DNA of 64,000 nt from Neisseria subflava (lineage in GTDB: Bacteria > Pseudomonadota > Gammaproteobacteria > Burkholderiales > Neisseriaceae), in contig NZ_CP039887.1 of NCBI RefSeq assembly GCF_005221305.1, forward strand, positions 372,001-436,000, given 5' to 3'. A program made the translations under genes and the position numbers. The notes under the pieces were generated by a model, which saw only the letters and a list, made by a program, of their open reading frames with translations, did not search any database and was not told the DNA's origin. Shown here in pieces: positions 17,088 to 23,615 of this stretch; position 1 is the stretch's first letter, and each line of letters starts with the position of its first letter.

Positions 17088-17957
17088 ATGAAAAATATTC
17101 TGATTGCATTCGTTATCTTTGCTCCGTTGGTTGTCCGCGCCGACCTGCCTTTGAATATCGAAGACATCATGACGGACAAGGGCAAATTGAAACTCGACGC
17201 TTCCGTTACCTATATCAACAGCGAAAGCAGCCGTTCCGAACTTGCTGCGCCAATTTATATTCAGACAGGCTCCGCTTCCTTTATCCCCGTCCCGACCGAA
17301 ATTCAGGAAAACGGCAGCAACAGCGATATACTCGTCGGCACACTCGGCCTACGTTACGGTTTGACCGGAAACACAGAAATCTACGGCAGCGGCAGCTACT
17401 TGGGGCGCGAAGACCGCAGATTCGACGGCGAAAGCAGCAAAACCCGCGACAAGCACCTATCCGACGTATCTCTCGGCATCAGCCATACCTTCCTCAAAGA
17501 CGACAAAAACCCTGCCTTGATAGGCTTTCTCGAAGGCACGCTTTACGAAAAATCATGCGGCAAAGCTTCGCCGGGCAAATCATGGCTGATTGGCGCGACG
17601 ACTTACAAAGCCATAGACCCCGTCGTCCTTGCTCTGACTGTCGCCTACCGCATCAACGGCAGCAAAACCCTTTCAGACGACGTCAAATATAAAGCAGGCA
17701 ACTACTGGATGCTGAACCCTAATATCTCCTTCGCCGCCAACGACAGGATCAGCCTCACGGGCGGCATCCAATGGCTGGGCAAGCAGCCCGACCGTCTGGA
17801 CGGCAAAAAAGAATCCGCAAGGAATACCTCTACCTACGCCCATCTCGGCGCAGGCTTTGGCTTCTCCAAAGCCACGTCTTTAAACGCATCCGCACGCTTC
17901 AATATTTCAGGGCAGAGCAGCTCCGAACTGAAATTGGGCGTACAGCATACGTTTTAA
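17088..17957 (+). CDS. Outer-membrane beta-barrel, candidate exporter of the C39-linked system
   Basis: A 289-residue protein with a signal peptide (MKNILIAFVIFAPLVVRA, cut after residue 18). The mature chain alternates polar and aromatic residues and ends in HTF, the terminal phenylalanine expected of a BAM-inserted barrel. The LPLNIEDIMTDKGKLKLD start and the GLRYGLT and TTYKAIDPVVLALT blocks resemble, from memory, the 'transporter'/FilC-like barrels found beside C39 peptidases in Pseudomonas and Acinetobacter. Its place before a leader-bearing precursor and near a secreted C39 peptidase suggests an export pore. A role in substrate uptake is the alternative. Confidence 0.75.
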   Translation: MKNILIAFVIFAPLVVRADLPLNIEDIMTDKGKLKLDASVTYINSESSRSELAAPIYIQTGSASFIPVPTEIQENGSNSDILVGTLGLRYGLTGNTEIYGSGSYLGREDRRFDGESSKTRDKHLSDVSLGISHTFLKDDKNPALIGFLEGTLYEKSCGKASPGKSWLIGATTYKAIDPVVLALTVAYRINGSKTLSDDVKYKAGNYWMLNPNISFAANDRISLTGGIQWLGKQPDRLDGKKESARNTSTYAHLGAGFGFSKATSLNASARFNISGQSSSELKLGVQHTF

Positions 17958-17965
17958 GCAGGCTT
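17928..17965 (+). repeat. 3' end of barrel gene, copy 1 of a dispersed repeat
   Basis: The last 30 bases of the barrel gene plus 8 bases after its stop are nearly identical to 19515-19553 (three substitutions or indels in about 38 positions). Confidence 0.85.
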
Positions 17966-17999
17966 TGATTTTCCAACCTTGTAAAAAAAGGGACTTATT

Positions 18000-18446
18000 A
18001 TGAAAAAACAAATTACCGCAGCCATGATGATTCTGACGATGATTGCCGCTCCCGCACTGGCAAACAGCATGGAGAATCAGGCATTTGAAAACCAAGTGTT
18101 CCACACGCAGGCAGATACGCCTATGCAGTTGGCGGAGCTTTCTCAGAAGGAGATGAAAGAGACTGAGGGGGCAGCGGCACCGTTGGTGGCAATAGGAATT
18201 TTGCATGCGGGCAGATTCCTTGCGCAGCGTTGGGTTACACAGCGTGTTGCAGCGCAAGCTTTATCAAGAGGAGCTAATGTCTATGCACGAACATCTCAAC
18301 AAGCAAGAGCGGTAGCAAACCAAGCTTGGGGAAGACAAAATGTTATTAGACATGGGCAGAAGGAAATCCATTCAAATTATTCTCATTTCCAGAACTCAAG
18401 TCAAAAAATTCGAGGGCATGCTTTTTATGGAAATAAGCATAGATAA
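18000..18446 (+). CDS. Secreted precursor with Sec signal and double-glycine-type leader (bacteriocin/toxin-like)
   Basis: This 148-residue protein starts with a Sec signal peptide (residues 1-21, cut ...PALA|NS). A segment matching the bacteriocin leader consensus follows: L47, S48, E51, M52 and the cleavage pair G57-A58 (ELSQKEMKETEGA), a class II leader with Gly-Ala in place of Gly-Gly. The predicted mature part begins AAPLVAIG, with a helical Ala-rich region (~60-110). It ends in a basic, His-rich tail (RHGQKEIHSNYSHF...GHAFYGNKHR). G+C falls from 34/60 at 18121-18180 to 21/60 at 18361-18420, a modular C-terminus. The start has AGGGA upstream. A bacteriocin-like or polymorphic toxin is inferred; the activity is unknown. 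Confidence 0.75.
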   Translation: MKKQITAAMMILTMIAAPALANSMENQAFENQVFHTQADTPMQLAELSQKEMKETEGAAAPLVAIGILHAGRFLAQRWVTQRVAAQALSRGANVYARTSQQARAVANQAWGRQNVIRHGQKEIHSNYSHFQNSSQKIRGHAFYGNKHR

Positions 18447-18462
18447 GCATAATTTGTGAAAA

Positions 18463-18502
18463 AAATAGTAAGGAATATGCATATATATATTCCTTACTAT
18501 TT
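18463..18502 (+). promoter_or_regulatory. Perfect 16-bp hairpin between precursor and next gene
   Basis: AAATAGTAAGGAATAT (18463-18478) and its exact complement (18487-18502) flank an 8-base loop, 17 bases after the precursor stop. No long T-run follows, so it may attenuate or stabilise the transcript rather than end it. Confidence 0.7.
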
Positions 18503-18521
18503 ATGAGCTTTAGGAGTAATG

Positions 18522-18950
18522 ATGTTTTTTCAAATTGCTTGTAATTCTGGAAATTCTTATATTTCCTTATTGAAGAGTATGAGATTTTATATTGATAACA
18601 AAGAGCGTGATTATATTTTTTTTCGGAAGGCTGTTAATATAAGTGATGACTTTATGCAAAGTGGTTTTATTACTCCGGAAGGATTAATTACTAAAAATAG
18701 TAATCCAAAATTATTTAATCAATATTCAAAAATGGCGTCTAAAAATAAATGTCAATATGAGATGGTTACATTTCTTTCGGATGAAATGAAAAATATTATT
18801 GAATTATTATCGAATGATGATGCATATGTAGAGTTTGCCTATTCTGAAGATTTTCATGTACTCCCTGAGATTGAAATTGATAAGAGAACTTTAAAATCAC
18901 TAAATTTCTATATTGACTTCGGGGTTAAATATATAATTAATAAAATATAG
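18522..18950 (+). CDS. Unknown A+T-rich small protein, candidate immunity protein 1
   Basis: I do not recognise this 142-residue protein. It has no signal peptide or membrane segment, so it should be cytoplasmic. It is acidic with many Asn, Ile and Lys codons, and G+C is only 15 of 60 bases at 18661-18720, far below the core genes. The start was moved from 18519 to the adjacent ATG at 18522 because AGGAG (18512-18516) is then 5 bases away. It is the first gene after the leader-bearing precursor, the usual position of the cognate immunity gene, but that role is inference only. Confidence 0.65.
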   Translation: MFFQIACNSGNSYISLLKSMRFYIDNKERDYIFFRKAVNISDDFMQSGFITPEGLITKNSNPKLFNQYSKMASKNKCQYEMVTFLSDEMKNIIELLSNDDAYVEFAYSEDFHVLPEIEIDKRTLKSLNFYIDFGVKYIINKI

Positions 18951-18973
18951 ATAAATCAAGATTATTAGCCTGC

Positions 18974-19396
18974 ATGTCTTCTGCAATAATTGTTAATTTT
19001 GATAAACCAATAGATACGGAGCTTCTAGGTTTTTCAAAATATAATGGAAAGACCTTGTTTCATATTGGGTATAAGAATTTTTCTCTATATGAATGGATAT
19101 ATACTTCTTCAGAGGGAGAAGGGATATATCCTGAAATTTTTCCTAATAAGCGCGGTTATCTCGAGTTTATCAAAAAAAATAAAAAGAAACTAAAATTAAA
19201 TCATTTTAGACTTTGTGAAGAATTATTGAAAAAGTTAAGGGAGATTCCCCAAGAATTTTTTCTGTATGTAGGGGATATGAGCGATATTAATAAATTAGAG
19301 ATGCTTCCAAAAAGTTTATTGTCTTTAAATGAGATAACAGATAAAACCTTGTTGAAAGAAAATGTAGTTTATCGTATTAGTAAGTGTGAGGTTTGA
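18974..19396 (+). CDS. Unknown A+T-rich small protein, candidate immunity protein 2
   Basis: A 140-residue soluble protein I do not recognise. It begins MSSAIIVNFDKPIDTELLGF and has a Lys-rich middle (FIKKNKKKLKLNHF). There is no signal peptide or membrane helix. It follows the previous gene by 23 bases with the same low G+C, so the two probably came in together. No clear Shine-Dalgarno sequence is visible, which weakens the exact start. It may be a second or orphan immunity protein of the toxin-like cassette. Confidence 0.6.
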   Translation: MSSAIIVNFDKPIDTELLGFSKYNGKTLFHIGYKNFSLYEWIYTSSEGEGIYPEIFPNKRGYLEFIKKNKKKLKLNHFRLCEELLKKLREIPQEFFLYVGDMSDINKLEMLPKSLLSLNEITDKTLLKENVVYRISKCEV

Positions 19397-19514
19397 TTTT
19401 TATTAAGTTATTTGAGGTTTTTCAGTAAGTGTAGATATAAGATTGAGTTATATATAGCCAAACATTCAGGTGGTTCAACGGTTTTGTTGGGCTTGGCAAC
19501 TCAACCTGCGCTTG

Positions 19515-19553
19515 CTGAAATTGGGTGTACAGTTATACGTTTTAAGCGGGCTT
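19515..19553 (+). repeat. Copy 2 of the barrel-gene 3' end (recombination scar)
   Basis: The sequence from CTGAAATTGGG to TAAGC.GGCTT repeats 17928-17965 with three differences. It lies 29 bases before another small gene, just as the original lies 35 bases before the precursor gene. The coding region 5' to it is not barrel sequence. Confidence 0.8.
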
Positions 19554-19581
19554 CGCTCCCTTTATCATTTAAGGGTAATTT

Positions 19582-19830
19582 ATGAATATTAAAAATGAAA
19601 TAGTTGATTTAATTTTTAAAAAAATTGATGGAGGGCAATATAGTTCTTTAGAAAATTTTGCTTTATCTGTACTAAGGGAGAAAATTATAAACAATACTGT
19701 TTCCAGTGATGAAAAATTATTGATTATTAATGATTTTTTATCAGGTTTTCTTGAGTTCGATTCTGAGACGGGAGAGCCTGTTGGGGAGACACTTAAAATT
19801 GAGCAAATGATCGATTTCTTTTTAGTCTAA
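19582..19830 (+). CDS. Unknown small acidic protein, possible orphan cassette gene
   Basis: An 82-residue acidic, helical protein, not recognised, with AAGGG 6 bases before the ATG. It lacks a signal peptide. Small acidic helical proteins of this size are common among bacteriocin immunity proteins, but no family motif is visible. It sits directly after the second copy of the barrel-gene end, which suggests it belongs to an older cassette whose precursor gene was lost. Confidence 0.6.
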   Translation: MNIKNEIVDLIFKKIDGGQYSSLENFALSVLREKIINNTVSSDEKLLIINDFLSGFLEFDSETGEPVGETLKIEQMIDFFLV

Positions 19831-19964
19831 ATCATACATACAGTGATCAAGTAGGGTGTAGACCTAGCCTTTAAATACGATTGTCAGGTCTTACGGATAA
19901 GTTAAATACATTTTTTGTTATTAGGTCTGTAACCATGCATGTGTGCTAAATTGACGGGGTTAAA

Positions 19965-20342
19965 ATGTCTTTCGGCTATTTGATTGCAACATCGCAACCC
20001 TGTGAATTACTGACAAAATCTCGGGGTGAAACTTTTTCTTTGATTATGAAGAAGATGGATTTATGGATTTATTTCAGATTTTGTGAGGGAAATATTTATA
20101 CAATAAGGAAGAATGAAACTGAATCTTGTCTTACAGAAAGAGGAAGTGAATGGTTGAAACATATTTATGAATTTAATCGGGGAAGTTTTATTTTTTCTGA
20201 TGTGCTTCTACAAAAGGGAGAAAGCGAAGAGAATTTTGCAGAAATTGTTTTAAAATCAATAAAAAATAATAAAATTTTGATAGTTAAGGTACGGTCAGAC
20301 TTGCATTTTGACTTAAGAAATATTTATCGTATTGAGATGTAA
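19965..20342 (+). CDS. Unknown A+T-rich small protein of the island
   Basis: A 125-residue soluble protein, not recognised (MSFGYLIATSQPCELLTKSR...). Composition is A+T-rich like the neighbouring island genes. GGGG lies 5 bases before the ATG. It has no signal peptide and ends at 20342, only 44 bases before the next start, so the two may be cotranslated. A role as a further immunity-like protein is conceivable from position alone. Confidence 0.6.
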   Translation: MSFGYLIATSQPCELLTKSRGETFSLIMKKMDLWIYFRFCEGNIYTIRKNETESCLTERGSEWLKHIYEFNRGSFIFSDVLLQKGESEENFAEIVLKSIKNNKILIVKVRSDLHFDLRNIYRIEM

Positions 20343-20386
20343 TAATGCAATTGATATGTGCCAATTGGACAGGTATAGGAAATTTT

Positions 20387-20707
20387 ATGAAAACCTTTGA
20401 AAAAACATGGTCTGCACAATATCGGGATATGGAAATTTCAGTACGGAATTTTTGGAATTTGGAGCGGACAGGGGCGGAAGTCTATATCAACGGCAGGCGG
20501 GTTTATCATAACGAAGCCGAGATGGCGTCTGTTTCTTTGCGTTCGCTGATAGGGGAATACCTGGAATTTGAAGAAAGCGGTACGAAAATTACCGTTGAAA
20601 TCGGCAGCGCGTGGCATTTTTGCGGTATGGCTTGCCGTATTTCGATAAACGGAAAATATCATGCTGGAAATAGGGTTGTCTGGTTTGCTAAGAAAGCCGG
20701 CATGTAA
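20387..20707 (+). CDS. Unknown 106-residue protein, last gene before the C39 peptidase
   Basis: The ATG at 20387 was preferred over an ATG at 20345 because AGGA lies 6 bases upstream. The protein is soluble and beta-rich in appearance (AEVYINGRRVYHNE, GTKITVEIGSAWHFCGMACRISINGK). It has no signal peptide. Unlike the four genes before it, the G+C content is near the core level, so it may be an older resident of the locus or come from a different source. It is closed by a strong hairpin of mucosa-type DUS. The function is unknown. Confidence 0.6.
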   Translation: MKTFEKTWSAQYRDMEISVRNFWNLERTGAEVYINGRRVYHNEAEMASVSLRSLIGEYLEFEESGTKITVEIGSAWHFCGMACRISINGKYHAGNRVVWFAKKAGM

Positions 20708-20718
20708 GAATAATTTTG

Positions 20719-20756
20719 TAAGAGGTCGTCTGAAAGCCTTTTCAGACGACCTCTTA
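20719..20756 (+). terminator. Hairpin terminator made of mucosa-type DUS
   Basis: Seventeen-base perfect arms (20719-20735 and 20740-20756) with a 4-base loop. Both arms contain AGGTCGTCTGAA, not the AGGCCGTCTGAA of the other terminators in this window. Confidence 0.9.
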
Positions 20757-20780
20757 CATATATCTTTGGAAGGTATGATG

Positions 20781-21431
20781 ATGTTTAAACGTATTTGTCT
20801 GTCAGTACCGATTGCCGTTTCTTTATCCGGTCCTCTGAATGCTGCACCGATGTTTAACGATAATCCTGTTGTTTACGGAAAAATCAAAGTGCAAAGTTGG
20901 AAAGAGAGGAGCGATTTCAATATTGTGAAGCAGGATTTGGATTTTTCCTGCGGGGCGGCTTCGGTGGCGACGCTTTTGAACAATTTTTACGGGCAAAAGC
21001 TGACGGAAGAAGAAGTGTTGAAAAAGCTGGATAAGGAGCAGATGCGTGCGTCGTTTGAGGATATGCAGCGCATCATGCCTGATTTGGGTTTTGAGGCGAA
21101 AGGCTATGCTCTGTCTTTCGAGCAGCTTGCGCAGTTGAAAATCCCCGTCATCGTGTATCTGAAATACCGCAAGGACGATCATTTCTCGGTATTGCGCGGG
21201 ATAGACGGCAATACGGTTTTGCTTGCCGACCCTTCGCTGGGTCATGTTTCCATGAGTAGGGCGCAGTTTTTGGATGCTTGGAAAACCCGTGAGGGAAATT
21301 TGGCAGGTAAGATTTTGGCTGTCGTACCGAAAAAAGCGGAGACGATTTCAAATAAATTGTTTTTCACACAACACCCAAAGCGGCAGACGGAATTTGCAGT
21401 CAAACAAATCAGGCTACGGCGTGTAGACTGA
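20781..21431 (+). CDS. Periplasmic C39-family cysteine peptidase, stand-alone
   Basis: A 216-residue secreted peptidase: signal peptide ~1-22 (...SLSGPLNAA), then a C39 domain. The oxyanion glutamine Q51 and the nucleophile C57 are in KQDLDFSCGAAS, spaced as in bacteriocin-processing ABC transporters. H134 is in DDHFSVLRG and D150 in LLADPSLG. C39 enzymes cut after double-glycine leaders, but here there is no ABC transporter fused or nearby, and the signal peptide places it in the periplasm. The precursor at 18000 is the obvious substrate. The start at 20781 was chosen from three in-frame ATGs by its 7-base distance from GGAAGG. An AG-DUS terminator follows. Confidence 0.88.
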   Translation: MFKRICLSVPIAVSLSGPLNAAPMFNDNPVVYGKIKVQSWKERSDFNIVKQDLDFSCGAASVATLLNNFYGQKLTEEEVLKKLDKEQMRASFEDMQRIMPDLGFEAKGYALSFEQLAQLKIPVIVYLKYRKDDHFSVLRGIDGNTVLLADPSLGHVSMSRAQFLDAWKTREGNLAGKILAVVPKKAETISNKLFFTQHPKRQTEFAVKQIRLRRVD

Positions 21432-21434
21432 GTC

Positions 21435-21468
21435 AAAGGCCGTCTGAAAACTGTTTCAGACGGCCTTT
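21435..21468 (+). terminator. DUS hairpin terminator after the C39 peptidase gene
   Basis: Fifteen-base AG-DUS arms (21435-21449 and 21454-21468). The dialect returns to the genome-typical form here, marking the right side of the island. Confidence 0.85.
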
Positions 21469-21548
21469 TGATTTGTTCCCAACCTCACAAACCCTTAAAA
21501 ATCAGCTATAATGCCCAACTATTTGATTTTCGCTTATCCCATATTGAA

Positions 21549-22844
21549 ATGGCACAAAAAATTCAATCTGTAAAAGGTATGAACGACCTTTTACCTGTCG
21601 AACAAAAAGATTTCAAACTGACAGCTGCGTTTTGGCAGGCGTTTGAAGATACGGTCGACCGTTGGACACGCGCTTACGGCTACCAGCAAATCCGTACGCC
21701 GATTGTCGAGCAAACAGGTTTGTTTGTCCGCTCCATCGGCGAGGAAACCGATGTGGTCGGCAAGGAAATGTACACCTTTTCCGATTCAAACGATTCTTTG
21801 AGTTTGAGCCTGCGTCCCGAAGGTACGGCTTCTTGTCTGCGTGCGGTAGTCGAACACAACCTTCTGTATAACAGCCCGCAAAAGCTGTGGTATATGGGCC
21901 CGATGTTCCGCCGCGAGCGTCCGCAAAAAGGCCGTTATCGTCAGTTCCATCAGGTCGGTATCGAGGCTTTGGGTTTTGAAGGGCCGGATATCGATGCGGA
22001 AATCATTGCGATGTCTGCTGACTTATGGGAAAAATTAGGTATTCGCGAATGCCTAACTTTGGAAATCAACAGCTTGGGCAACCGTGAGGAGCGCGCGGCA
22101 CATCGTGCGGCATTGGTTGAATATTTGACCCGCTATGAGGCGCAACTGGATGAAGACAGCAAACGCCGTCTGAAAACCAATCCTTTGCGCGTTTTGGATA
22201 CGAAAAACCCTGATTTGCAGGAAATCTGCAATGCGGCGCCGCGTCTGGTGGATTACTTGGGCGAGGCTTCGCAAAATCACTATGCTCGCTTCAAGGCGAT
22301 GTTGGACGGTTTGGGTATCCAATATATTGAAAATCCGCGCTTGGTCCGTGGTTTGGATTACTACAATCAGACAGTTTTTGAGTGGACGACCGACAAACTC
22401 GGCGCGCAGGCGACTGTGTGCGGTGGCGGCCGTTACGATGGTTTGATTGAAGAGCTTGGCGGTAAGCCTGCGCCGTCTATCGGCTTTGCGATGGGTATTG
22501 AGCGCCTGCTGCTTTTGGTGAGCGAATACGGCTCGCTGGAAGTGAACGCTGCGCCTGATGTCTATGCAATGCACCAAGGTGAAGGTGCGGACTTGCAGGT
22601 GATGAAATACACGCAAGCCTTGCGCGCCCAAGGTTTCAATGTAATGCAGCATTCCGGCTATCAGAGCCTGAAAGCGCAAATGAAAAAAGCAGACAACAGT
22701 GGCGCACGCTTTGCCCTGATTGTGGCTCAGGATGAGCTGGCAAACGGTACGGTTACCCTGAAAGATATGCAGGGCAAACACGAACAACAAACCGTTGCCG
22801 CCGCTGATTTGACAGACACTTTACAACAATGGAAGAACGCATAA
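21549..22844 (+). CDS. hisS: Histidyl-tRNA synthetase
   Basis: It charges tRNA-His with histidine and is a class II synthetase, dimeric and cytoplasmic. The 431 residues begin MAQKIQSVKGMNDLLP, the family start. Motif 2 is seen in MFRRERPQKGRYRQFHQ, the histidine-specific motifs in LVRGLDYYNQTVFEW and GGGRYDGL, and motif 3 in SIGFAMGIERLLLL. An upstream extension to 21468 would read through the DUS hairpin and is rejected. The yfgM-like gene starts at the base after the stop codon. Confidence 0.98.
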   Translation: MAQKIQSVKGMNDLLPVEQKDFKLTAAFWQAFEDTVDRWTRAYGYQQIRTPIVEQTGLFVRSIGEETDVVGKEMYTFSDSNDSLSLSLRPEGTASCLRAVVEHNLLYNSPQKLWYMGPMFRRERPQKGRYRQFHQVGIEALGFEGPDIDAEIIAMSADLWEKLGIRECLTLEINSLGNREERAAHRAALVEYLTRYEAQLDEDSKRRLKTNPLRVLDTKNPDLQEICNAAPRLVDYLGEASQNHYARFKAMLDGLGIQYIENPRLVRGLDYYNQTVFEWTTDKLGAQATVCGGGRYDGLIEELGGKPAPSIGFAMGIERLLLLVSEYGSLEVNAAPDVYAMHQGEGADLQVMKYTQALRAQGFNVMQHSGYQSLKAQMKKADNSGARFALIVAQDELANGTVTLKDMQGKHEQQTVAAADLTDTLQQWKNA

Positions 22845-23474
22845 ATGGCAGCCCATTTGGAAGAACAACAAGAGTTAGACAACTTTAAATATTTTTGGAA
22901 ACGCACCGGCCGTTGGATCTTTGCCTTGCTGATCGTGGCGGCTTTGGGGTATTTGGGTTACACCATTTACCAAGGCCAAAAAGCTTCAAAAGATCAGGAA
23001 GCAGCAGCCGTATTGGCGCAAATGGTGGAAAAGGCACAGCAAAAAACCGACCCAAAAGCCATCAATGCCGATTTGGCCGAATTGCAAAAAAACTATCCTG
23101 ATTCTATTTCGACAGCCCAAGCCACTTTGATGGTAGCGGCAACCGAGTTTGATGCCGGCCGTTATGATGTGGCGGAAGGTCATTTGAATTGGGTGCTGAA
23201 AAATCAAAACGCACCGCTGGTTCAAGCTTTGGCAGCGCAGCGTTTGGGCGTTACCCTGTTGCAGCAAAAAAAATACGATGCCGCCATCAATGCCCTGAAT
23301 ACTCAGGTTGAGGCTGATTTCGAGCCTTTGATGTTGGAAACCAAAGGCGATGTTTACGTTGCTCAAAATAAAACCAAAGAAGCCGTACAAAGTTACGAAG
23401 CTGCTTTGAGCAAAATGCCGCAAACCGCAGTAGGCCGCGAATTGCTGCAAATGAAAATCGACAGCTTGAAATAA
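22845..23474 (+). CDS. YfgM-like membrane-anchored tetratricopeptide protein
   Basis: A 209-residue protein with one N-terminal membrane helix (~24-44, WIFALLIVAALGYLGYTIY) and a periplasmic TPR-like domain. YfgM works with PpiD at the SecYEG translocon as an envelope chaperone and is found after hisS in many Proteobacteria. Here it starts directly at the hisS stop codon, so translation is probably coupled. In E. coli bamB lies between yfgM and der; here der follows directly with no bamB. Confidence 0.9.
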   Translation: MAAHLEEQQELDNFKYFWKRTGRWIFALLIVAALGYLGYTIYQGQKASKDQEAAAVLAQMVEKAQQKTDPKAINADLAELQKNYPDSISTAQATLMVAATEFDAGRYDVAEGHLNWVLKNQNAPLVQALAAQRLGVTLLQQKKYDAAINALNTQVEADFEPLMLETKGDVYVAQNKTKEAVQSYEAALSKMPQTAVGRELLQMKIDSLK

Positions 23475-23488
23475 GTTTGTTTGAAATC

Positions 23489-23526
23489 AAGGCCGTCTGA
23501 AGTTGCAATGACTTTTCAGACGGCCT
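23489..23526 (+). terminator. DUS hairpin terminator after yfgM-like gene
   Basis: DUS arms at 23489-23501 and 23515-23526 with a 13-base loop. Confidence 0.75.
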
Positions 23527-23615
23527 ACACTTATCCTTATCAACCGTGTTTTTAAAACACCTGCTTGTGTTCCGCTCCCGTTTTTAGGCGGCACTTGACA
23601 CAGAAAGATTCAATT

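Noticed and set aside
20661..20780. Upstream in-frame extension of the C39 peptidase
   Set aside because: It spans the end of the previous gene and a perfect terminator hairpin, and would bury the signal peptide.
23475..23615. Missing bamB between the yfgM-like gene and der
   Set aside because: The gap is only 141 bases with an intact DUS terminator and no remnant; this is simply a different gene order from E. coli.
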